Source: Spongospora subterranea (Eukaryota > Endomyxa > Phytomyxea > Plasmodiophorida > Plasmodiophoridae). Taken from it: a stretch of DNA of 12,208 nt. The stretch spans positions 1 through 12,208 of the forward strand of contig OUQQ01000607.1 of NCBI GenBank assembly GCA_900404475.1. The letters are read 5' to 3'. Positions 5,450-12,208 of the stretch are shown here, one piece after another (positions within the stretch are counted from its first letter, which is position 1; each line of letters starts with the position of its first letter). A program made the translations under genes and the position numbers. A model generated the notes under the pieces. It saw only the letters and a list, made by a program, of their open reading frames with translations. It searched no databases and had not been told where the DNA came from.

Positions 5450-7590
5450 ATGTGTGTCCTCAACTTGTTGATATTGCTGCTGCTGGCGACCAGACCGGCT
5501 CGATCTGTGACAACAGAACCTGGTCATGGTTGGGACCAACCGCTTGGCACAGCTCAGTCCAATGTCGCCACAACAATCGCCTCCTCGACTATATCGGTAT
5601 GGATTGCGGAATGTCGCTCCAAAGAATTGCCAAGTTCTGAGAGCATTGGTCCTTGCAGGACACCATGTCGTTGGATTTTTCCAATATCAATCGTCTCGAC
5701 AAGTTTGATGAACGTTCTTCGATGATTGTAGTCGTTCAGTTCATCTTCATATGGAAATTCGGCTTGTTAAGTGCGTTTTTAGGAATGGGAATCGAGACCG
5801 GGTTCGAAAATTGACGCGTCTCATATTAGTATTGAATCTCAACAGTTGATCCAAGAGCGCGAGAACCTCCATTGCCTGATCGATCTAAATCGAATTCCTA
5901 TGGATTCGGATATTTTACCGTCAAAAGGCTCTCTCGAGAATCTCGTACCCGATAACAGAAACGACCACCAGTTTGGTGACAGTTCTTCCAGAAACTTCGC
6001 AGTTCAGTTCAAGTCCAAATTGTGATTCGGTTTGCTAATTAGTTCGTCTTAGGAGTGGAACCCGAGCACGAGTTCAAACCGTGATGCATCTCGTATCAGT
6101 ATCGATGATCAACAGTCAATTGAAAGCATGGACGGCGAAAATTTCGACTGCCGCATCGAAAATACGATTAATTCGGAAACCCAGCCTGTTGACGTTCGTG
6201 AAAATTTTGTGCCAGTAAGGGATTGCCGAGGATCGTGATCACCATTGACTGCTTATGGCGAACTAGGATGGATTTCCGGAGCAGACTCAAAAAATGGTTC
6301 GGTTTCGGGATGGGAAGTACTTGGTGGCATTGAGAATGCTCTGTCGGGTCCTAAACTGGGACCTGGATGAAGTCAAAGACTATAATAGCCTCTGTGTGTT
6401 TTTGGTCAGACCTCTGGTTCTTCGATCTGTCTGGGATTTAATGATCACAAACGGTATCGTCTGCTTAGGGAAAGGGAAAGAATCATGTAGAATTTCACGA
6501 CAGTGTCGCCATGACGGAACACATGATGAAACTACTGTTTCGCGGCAAGTCATGGCGGGATACCGTTGATGTCGGACAAAACAATATCGATGTTCCAGAA
6601 TTTAGGCTAATTGCCAAGGCAACCAGCACCCTGGAAAAACTGATCCGAATTTCTGATTTTGTTTTGAAAATGGGGATTTTTTGCAGAAGACCGCTCTGCA
6701 GTAATAGTATTAAGTTGGGTGATTGTCTCAAGCGCAACTGTATCCCCGTCCTTCAATGTCTTGTGAAATGTTGTGGCAAAGACCTGATCCTGTTCCAGAC
6801 ACGTTGGGGAACGCGTTTTCTGCACAAGAATTTTGGAACGGATTGCTGCCCCGGTCCAGGATCAAATCATCTCACCTGCGGTTACCACAGGATGGAAATC
6901 GTTAAAAACCCTGTCAACAGGTTTTCATTCGCCTTTTTTAAAAACACTAACAAAAACTCCGGTTCATTGGATCTCAAAGCTCTTGTTGGTGCTGTGCAAA
7001 AGTCAACAACCTCTGAAGAAAAACTCATTCTATGTCGTGAATTCAACGAGATATACCAATCAAGTGGCTCCAATGCTCGGAATCGTTGCAGCTCATTTTA
7101 TAGCAAGTGTCAGAAACCCATCTGGGGGTGCTTTATCCATCATTGTGGCCAAGATATAAATGAATGGATTCGAAAATGGGGCGCTCTGTTCGAGCATGCG
7201 GAATTCGGCTCTCGGAAATGTCATGGCTTGGCGTCCCTTCGTTGCGGGTCGATCGAGCCACCATTTGATCTACCAGCAAGACATGAGCTTCGTAAATCAA
7301 CCCGAGACCTTCTCCCAGCGCTTTCCAAAATTCTCCAAGAGTATGATCAATTCCTGATTCTGAAGACAGCATCAATGAGATCGCCTCATTCAAGTTTGAA
7401 CACTTTTATCAAGAAATGTCGTCCTGTCAACAATTGTTTACATCGCCATTGCGCTGGAAGTGTTGAGGAATTTGTTCGGAGATGGGGACAAATAATACAC
7501 TACACCAAGTTCAGTCGCGATTGCTGTCCTGGAACAGGCAAACAGGAATCTGATGTCTGTCGATATGATTCTCTGTCATCCCAAGGTTAG
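5450..7590 (+). CDS. secreted modular Cys-rich protein, six exons (new family?)
   Basis: Proposed exons: 5450-5596, 5659-5733, 5783-6001, 6053-6214, 6267-6416, 6469-7590; about 624 residues. Exon 1 gives a clear signal peptide, MCVLNLLILLLLATRPARS, then a Ser/Thr-rich linker. Exons 2-4 carry a duplicated unit with an invariant Cys in an EN-[LF]-x-C context. Exon 5 encodes a unique 50-residue segment. Exon 6 (Met codon at 6511) holds three repeats with conserved Cys, Trp-Gly and Phe. The reading frame changes several times on the DNA, and each change coincides with a short GT..AG intron (62, 49, 51, 52, 52 nt), all phase 0. The last exon alone is a 359-codon ATG frame, so the fallback gene is 6511-7590 with no signal peptide. 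The donor of intron 5 is ambiguous (6396, 6405 or 6417, all in frame). It is likely exported or on the cell surface, with disulfides. Catalytic function is not apparent and no known family is recognised. Confidence 0.6.
5597..5658 (+). other. intron 1 of the secreted gene (62 nt)
   Basis: GTATGG donor, CTTGCAG acceptor, and a TTCTGAG branch-like motif about 25 nt before it. Phase 0. It links the signal-peptide exon to the frame that begins DTMSLDFSN. Confidence 0.5.
5683..5950 (+). repeat. exon-intron duplication, unit copy 1
   Basis: About 268 bp that recur, diverged, at 5951-6214. The unit runs from the end of one exon (RLDKFDERSS) through the intron into the next (EWESRPGSK to ENLVP). DNA similarity is patchy but obvious, for example GTTCAGTTCA at 5734 and 6002. 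Confidence 0.7.
5734..5782 (+). other. intron 2 of the secreted gene (49 nt)
   Basis: GTTCAG donor (GTAGTC at 5728 is an alternative), TTTTTAG acceptor, phase 0. The length is not a multiple of three, so splicing restores the frame that continues EWESRPGS. It shares its first ten bases with intron 3. Confidence 0.5.
5951..6214 (+). repeat. exon-intron duplication, unit copy 2
   Basis: Second copy of the 5683-5950 unit. At protein level the copies share EW at the exon start, DAS-x-IS-I-x-x-QQ, EN-[LF]-x-C-x-I and EN-[LF]-VP. Similarity of protein motifs in the spliced frame, with scattered base changes, suggests an old duplication kept under coding constraint. Confidence 0.7.
6002..6052 (+). 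other. intron 3 of the secreted gene (51 nt)
   Basis: GTTCAG donor and CTTAG acceptor, with GCTAAT as a branch-like motif. Contains TGA and TAG in the coding frame. Clearly homologous to intron 2, including the first ten bases. Confidence 0.55.
6215..6266 (+). other. intron 4 of the secreted gene (52 nt)
   Basis: Near-canonical GTAAGG donor and ACTAG acceptor followed by GA, as at introns 2 and 3. Phase 0; the upstream frame hits TGA inside it. Confidence 0.55.
6417..6468 (+). other. intron 5 of the secreted gene (52 nt, donor uncertain)
   Basis: GTTCTT donor and TCGTCTGCTTAG acceptor, phase 0, with TTTAAT as a branch-like motif. GTCAGA at 6405 and GTGTTT at 6396 are also in-frame donors and would shorten the protein by 4 or 7 residues. 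The acceptor is the only one that enters the long exon 6 frame directly after its last upstream stop. Confidence 0.45.
6601..6894 (+). repeat. Cys/Trp repeat domain 1
   Basis: Counting from the Met at 6511, residues 31-128. Key residues: Cys77, Cys83, Cys88, Trp99-Gly100, His105, Phe108, Cys112-Cys113 and Cys123. The core pattern is C-x5-C-x4-C-x10-W-G-x7-F-x3-CC, ending DCCPGPG. Confidence 0.75.
6964..7251 (+). repeat. Cys/Trp repeat domain 2
   Basis: Residues 152-247 counted from 6511. Key residues: Cys200, Cys207, Cys212, Trp223-Gly224, His229, Phe232, Cys237 and Cys245. This is the most diverged copy: the CC pair is reduced to one Cys, but the EWIRKWG block and spacing are kept. Confidence 0.75.
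7267..7569 (+). repeat. Cys/Trp repeat domain 3
   Basis: Residues 253-353 counted from 6511. Key residues: Cys303, Cys309, Cys314, Trp325-Gly326, Phe334, Cys338-Cys339 and Cys350. It matches repeat 1 in DCCPG-x-G while using different synonymous codons, a sign of old duplication under protein-level selection. Confidence 0.78.
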
Positions 7591-7621
7591 ATAATGGGTT
7601 TACTCTCCCTCTCCAATGCGC

Positions 7622-7636
7622 GTCAAATGTTTTGAC
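7622..7636. terminator. 3' UTR hairpin after the secreted gene
   Basis: GTCAAA-TGT-TTTGAC is a perfect 6-bp stem with a 3-base loop, 32 bp after the stop. TGGGTTT (7595-7601) and AAACCCA (7639-7645) flank it as outer arms. It may be an RNA structure or chance. Confidence 0.25.
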
Positions 7637-7652
7637 ACAAACCCAATTAGTG

Positions 7653-7681
7653 AATAAAATGGGAAGACGCATCACAATAAA
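7653..7681 (+). terminator. two poly(A) signals after the secreted gene
   Basis: AATAAA occurs at 7653-7658 and again at 7676-7681, 63 and 86 bp after the stop at 7590. Both sit where a polyadenylation signal for this gene is expected. Confidence 0.5.
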
Positions 7682-8339
7682 TCGACTTGTGGACTTGGGA
7701 CAGAACCGCTTTGTCGGAATAATGATAATGGGTTATGAAATACGGATTGTGATATGTTATATATTCAGCCAATAATCACAATAGAATCGAATGTTGTAAA
7801 TTGACGATAACGGTTGAGAGAGTCTGTTGCCATATTTCACCTGATAGGCAACGGTCAAGGTGATATTTATCGCCGACCATGACACTATTTCATGAATGTG
7901 GACCGTCATCTCCATTGGATGCGATTTGGTCACCCAACCTTCCGCCGCCTTTAAATGCCAACCTTTCCTCAAATATTATCTAACCCTGTGTCGCTGAAAT
8001 ACGCTCCAAAATTCAACGAACTTACATCGCCAGGTCTCTTTGGTTCGTTCTGGTAATGATGCACAAGCAGATTAGCGACGTGCAATTGTCACAATCCAGA
8101 TTGGTGATTAACTTCTATAACCCGTTGAATGTCGTGTTATAGACGAAGAATTAGGTGATATGGCGAGGTCCTGCGACAGGGCCATTGAAACCATCACGAA
8201 TTGCAACGTCAAATGAACCTATATTTGTAAAAACGTGGTTTTCGAGTCCAAACGCAAAGTGTTGGCTTGTTCGTTGACGAAAAGACAACCTCGATACATA
8301 AAAAATCAGCTGTTTTTTTTAACCGACATGACTGGCTGA
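7682..8339. other. no gene recognised
   Basis: About 660 bp between the secreted gene and the gypsy relic. A 71-codon minus-strand frame (7972-7757) has no motif I recognise. Downstream integrase and LTR sequence of the minus-strand gypsy element would be expected here, but I see neither an LTR pair nor the integrase catalytic triad. Confidence 0.5.
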
Positions 8340-8540
8340 ATGGTGTTCCATAAGGGACTGCTCCCTGTGTCCCGATGGTGTTTGCGGTTTTAGTGAATCG
8401 GGTGATATCAACATCACACTACCATTGAGTCGGTGATGACACATCACCAAGGTATAGCCAAGGTCCTTATCGCGAACTTGTGAATTTGTGCCCGGATGAC
8501 CAGCGATCGTCGGATGGTCCTAGAGTAAATATGGGAACTA
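8340..8540 (-). pseudogene. trace of gypsy integrase zinc-binding region
   Basis: Minus-strand frame with DHPTIAGHPGTN (AGHPG at 8504-8490). This is the hallmark of the H2C2 zinc-binding segment at the start of Ty3/gypsy integrases, where an H-x-P-x-AGHPG block is typical. Beyond it only shifted scraps remain and the Cys pair is not visible. Position and strand fit the C-terminal continuation of the RT-RNase H relic. Confidence 0.4.
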
Positions 8541-8584
8541 CAGACTTAACTCGTACCGAGTTGACCAAATTGCTTGGTTGGCGA

Positions 8585-9729
8585 TCAAGGGATCAGGTCA
8601 GGTCGTCTTGATAGAGAGTCTGGCGTTTGTGAGAGTGATCCAGAGCGGTGGCGGATGACGAATCCATCGTGCTTGACGCCTATTGTAAATTTTTGACGAC
8701 ATAAACCAGAGTAGGTTCCTGTGGTCGCTAAATATGGTGATGGGGTGACGTGCGCCACTACAAAAATGTCTCCATTGTTCGAACAACGATCGCCTAGCAA
8801 CTCCTTATCATAAATCTGGTATTTAACTCGGTTTTGCTGAACTTTCTGGAGAAAAAAGCCACTGGTCGATCCCCTTCTGAGTGAGTTTGGGATAGTATAG
8901 CACCTATTGCAAAATCTGACGCGTCTGCTTCTACGATTATTGGTAATGAAGGGTCGAAGTTTGCCAAAACAAATGCGGATGAAAACGCATGTTTCAAAGA
9001 CGAAGACGCCTTCTGTGTCTGCGTAGTCCATTCAAATTTGTACGCCTTGTCGACATAACGCGTGTAGTCGTAGAATTTTTTTGAGAAAGTTTCTGTAAAA
9101 ATTGGCAAACCCTAAAGAACGATTGAACTTGCTTGATGATCGAAGTACTGGCCATGCAAGTACTGCAGCGACTCTATCGGTATCCATTTCCAAGAAATCA
9201 TGAGATAGTACAATGTATCCGAGGAAGTGGATTCGTTGTTGAAAGAATTGACATTTTTCAAGTTTGGCAAAGAGTCGGTGTCTCCTTTTAAACACTAAAC
9301 AGAAGGCTGATATGCTTGGCGTGTTGCGCTTTGCTTTCCGAATATATAATAATATCGTCGAGGTATGTGCTTACAATTTCACCAATGAAGTCAGCAAATA
9401 CATCATCGATGAAGCTTTGGAAGACAGCTGGGGCGTTAATAATCCCAAAAGGCATGACCAGGTATTCGTATAATCCATATTCGGTGCAAAATGCCGTTTT
9501 CCATTCATCCCCGTCTTTGATTCTTACTAAGTTATAAGCGTCTCGTAAGCCGATTTGGAGATGTACTTCCCTCGGGTAGTTGGTGCAAGATGATATCGAT
9601 TCGAGGAAGAAAATACCGATTTTTTGTGGTCATGGCATTGAGGCGTCGATAGTCCACACATAGTCTTAGAGTCTTATCCTTTTTTGATGTAAACTGTTTA
9701 ACAAGATAATCACCATTTCCGACTTTCAA
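8585..9729 (-). pseudogene. Ty3/gypsy polyprotein relic: reverse transcriptase and RNase H
   Basis: Read leftward from 9729 in several shifted frames. RT begins with [20 protein letters not shown] and [15 protein letters not shown]. After a shift near 9580 it continues [26 protein letters not shown] and FQSFIDDVF. The catalytic YLDD is intact at 9364-9353. The thumb/connection follows (LEKCQFFQQRIHFLGYIV, GFANFYRNFLK, about 9260-9050). RNase H follows with VEADASDFAIGAILSQ (about 8955-8900) and YDKELL, then NRRQARW and DSLSRRPDL. At least four frameshifts and several stops make it non-functional. The 5' part (gag, protease and the first RT block) is missing beyond 9729. No LTRs or primer-binding site were found. 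Confidence 0.9.
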
Positions 9730-9994
9730 AGGTGGCCAAAATCAGGGTCAGATTGTGATTTTTTTATTATATTTCAGAGGCAATTTTTCAAAAATCTATT
9801 GCTCATAGATCAAGTTGAATTCGAAAATAGCGTGTTTTTTATTGTGTTTATGTCGTTGAACATATGAAATGCTATTCAAGGTCTAACGATCGCTGGTTTT
9901 CTAGCAATGATTATAAACTCCATTGTCCTCGTGTTTGGCCAGATAATTTCTAAATTTATCTTGATCTAGCGAACGATGATCTTGACCATATGCT
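9730..9994. other. AT-rich gap between two transposon relics
   Basis: About 265 bp of T-rich sequence between the RT start and the transposase C-terminus. No terminal repeat, target duplication or conserved motif can be defended. Minus-strand translation has at least four stops. Confidence 0.5.
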
Positions 9995-11535
9995 TTAAAG
10001 ACCTTTAGCAATTTTGGAGAGCGATGATAAGTTTGTGTCCAACCTCTTCAACGGCATCTTCAAGCCACGAAAATATGTTCTTTCGGTCAATTTATATTTT
10101 CCACCAGGCCCCGGATCACATCGTATTTTCCATGAGACATATCTTCTTTTGAGAGCCTGTTTAGACGGCTTGTCTGCTATTAAATCACAGATCTGAAGTA
10201 AACTTGTACAGCCAGGCGGAATGGCTCCTGAAGTGATATCGAGCTCAGCAGCCATTGCTTGTAACTTGCTCGTAAAATTGGTTTGTTGCTGCATCCCAGA
10301 TCAACCCTAGTTTGTTCGCCTTGATAGCAAGAGCGTAGCCATTGAAGATACCGACAACATCCCTGATTATCCACTCAATGTTCTGGGATGACAAGTGACC
10401 CTGCTGGTTCCATCCCAATGAGAATATCGCCTAGACAGTGTACCATGACGAGTTCCGGTCATGACGATATACGGCACCATCATTCGTCACTCAACACATA
10501 TCGCATTCGACCATTACAGCACATCCTTGTTTAGCGTCCTCTCCTCGAGTCGATCCAACTCGAGCCATGTTAGTCGGTGCGATCAGATGCGATTCCATTG
10601 GATAATATTGTAAAAACATCTCATCCGCATTGATCAATCGCGTCACTTTAGCTGATGACGTTGTTTGACGAATGAGCGCGGTAGACTCAATACAAACGTG
10701 AAGCCAGTTAACCGGAACCGTTTAAGATAATTAATTCTTTTCGGATCGAGAATTGATGTCGCGACAGCACTCTGGTGAGCCACTGCGACAACACTGGGGT
10801 GATATTACCAGAGAGAATCCCCATCTTCACCACAAATTGGGTCCGGATATCCTCTGACTCATTGCCGAAGTGGAATATCAGAAGATCATACGCTGTTGAT
10901 CGGCTTAGTGGGTTGCCGGTCTCGGCCCCATCGCTCCCGACATGCTCGATGATATTTCCTGTTCTTGATATTTCACCTTCCTTCCTGACCCAACAATTTT
11001 TGTAATCTTTCGAAGATAGATAATTTATTCAGAAATAGTTGCCACCTTCTTATGCTTATGACGGCTCCCAGACGAGACTGCTCAAACATACACTTTGTCT
11101 GAATTCTTAACAGGGTATTTGGAGTCAACACGATTTTTTGCTGGATGGATTAACAGAATTGTAGCTGTCTCGATACGATTCAGGAACAGATGATAACACG
11201 ACAAAGTGAACTCCTCAACGTAACGGAACCCTTTTCGTGATAGAGTTTCTGGTAAATCCATTTATTGAACGTATTGATATTGATCCCGGAAATTGAGCAT
11301 GTTAGCTCCATATTCAAATTGCCAAGCGGTTCATGAAATAGAAAAAAAATGCTTTCGATCGCATTTCCCACGTCATTGTTCAATAAAAACCAGCCGTCTG
11401 CTGAACGAACGCATCGAATTGCTGATCAGTTTTTAACAGTTCTTTCATCAGCCGGCGATGCAACTGACCCTGGAATGCTTTAATTACGATTTCACGAGGT
11501 ATGCTGGATTGTGAAGGCATTGAACTCGTGGACAT
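9995..11535 (-). pseudogene. pogo/Tigger-type DDE transposase pseudogene
   Basis: Minus-strand relic of about 510 codons in at least four frame segments. A likely N-terminus starts at the ATG at 11535 (MSTSSMPSQS), broken by a stop near 11380. A helix-turn-helix-like piece follows (SGININTFNKWIYQKL, about 11295-11240). A CENP-B-type segment, VLSQWLTRVLSRHQFSIRK, lies near 10800-10740. The DDE_1 core has INADE at 10634-10620, LIWDAATNQ near 10303-10277, and IPPGCTSLLQICDLIADKPS near 10235-10170. The three acids are therefore present, with about 36 residues between the second and third. Frameshifts and stops (for example near 10470 and 10420) make it inactive. I could not find convincing inverted terminal repeats. 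This family is nuclear cut-and-paste DNA transposase, sometimes recruited as a host DNA-binding protein. Confidence 0.8.
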
Positions 11536-12208
11536 CACAGGCACACTCCGCTTTAGACTGCGATCGATATCGAGTGTTATGAAGGGTTAGAGTGAACCAC
11601 TACCTTGGAGGGATGCACAGAGGAGTCTTCGCCTCTGATACTCCCACCAAATCGAGACATTTCACTGACAACAAAATTTCTTTCCAATAGGGGGAATCGG
11701 GTTTTACCTATTGAGACACTTGTTGCTTTACATAACCGTCAAAAGTTATGTAAAACACTGGATTCGAACACAGCTGATTTATCAGCGATTGAACACACCG
11801 ATTTATTGTCATTTCATGTAAATTTATTGGAGATTGGATGTTTTTATATGGTGGCAATGGTCTATCCATAGGAATAAGGAAGAGTTTACTGATATGAACT
11901 GGAAAATGTACAATTTTCGGAGAAAAGAAAAGCCAATGTACTGGAAAAAGCAAAGAACAGGAGGACATAACACCGAATAACATAGGCAAAAGAGCATCAG
12001 GCGATAACGTATCAACCAGCGGAAATGTCAGAGGAAGATCGCCTGACATTCGAGTCCATGAACGCGGGAGCCACAGAAAGGATTCGTCTTTCGCGGAACA
12101 CATTTATTTGCGACTTGGCAGCAGTGCGATACAGACCTATGCAGTGTCCGGCTGACTATTAGGTTGGCAATAGTAAACAGAACTGCTTTTATTCGGTAGC
12201 TTAAGTAG
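11536..12208. other. no gene recognised; two unassigned frames
   Basis: Plus-strand codons are open from about 11599 to 11871 without a good ATG. A GTAAAT..TAG candidate intron of 54 nt (11818-11871) resembles the introns of the secreted gene, but the following codons give GAA TAA. On the minus strand an ATG frame runs 12103-11708 (131 codons). It is rich in Leu/Phe/Pro with a hydrophobic middle and has no motif. Neither is supported strongly enough to call a gene. No terminal repeats of the transposase element were seen here. Confidence 0.4.

Noticed and set aside
6367..6510. Alternative two-exon start for the Cys-rich gene (ATG at 6367, intron 6405-6503) giving a short signal-like N-terminus
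   Set aside because: It fits the frame but uses a distant acceptor, skips the better TTAG at 6468 and leaves the upstream phase-0 exon series unexplained. The 5450 model accounts for more of the sequence.
6833..7393. Overlapping frames on both strands inside the Cys-rich exon
   Set aside because: The frame 6511-7590 shows threefold repeated Cys/Trp motifs with synonymous variation; the others have no structure.
9264..9537. Plus-strand frames opposite the RT relic
   Set aside because: The minus strand carries YLDD and neighbouring RT motifs in this stretch; the plus-strand frames are shadows.
10014..11005. Plus-strand frames opposite the transposase relic
   Set aside because: The minus strand contains the DDE_1 and CENP-B motifs; no start context or motif supports the plus-strand frames.

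Overview
The window is nuclear DNA of a eukaryote, probably a unicellular or early-diverging lineage. It carries an SR-type splicing factor, a heterotrimeric G-protein alpha subunit interrupted by short spliceosomal introns, AATAAA signals, and decayed Ty3/gypsy and pogo-like transposons. I cannot fix the lineage from sequence alone. There are no bacterial operon features and no CRISPR array.

Layout. 1-107: two perfect copies of a 32-bp direct repeat. 244-1293 (+): intronless two-RRM plus RS-domain protein, most like SREK1. 1411-1605 (+): a 64-codon ORF in the same frame as the gene after it. 1615-2966 (+): G-alpha subunit with four exons. 3038-3285 (+): a tentative two-exon small secreted peptide. 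About 3725-4241 (-): a doubtful transposase relic. 4663-5357 (+): a broken gypsy gag. 5450-7590 (+): a six-exon gene reconstructed here by splice-frame logic. It encodes a secreted modular protein with a signal peptide, a duplicated exon unit and three Cys/Trp repeats. 8340-9729 (-): RT, RNase H and a trace of integrase from a gypsy element. 9995-11535 (-): a pogo/Tigger-type DDE transposase pseudogene with its three acidic positions still visible. 11536-12208: no gene recognised.

The first two genes are housekeeping or signalling genes. The right-hand two thirds is transposon-rich, and the secreted cysteine-rich gene sits inside it. That setting is common for fast-evolving lineage-specific secreted proteins. 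All five introns proposed for the gene are phase 0 and about 49-62 nt long, so symmetrical exons could be duplicated without breaking frame. That gene is the most interesting object in the window. I recognise no family for its repeats.
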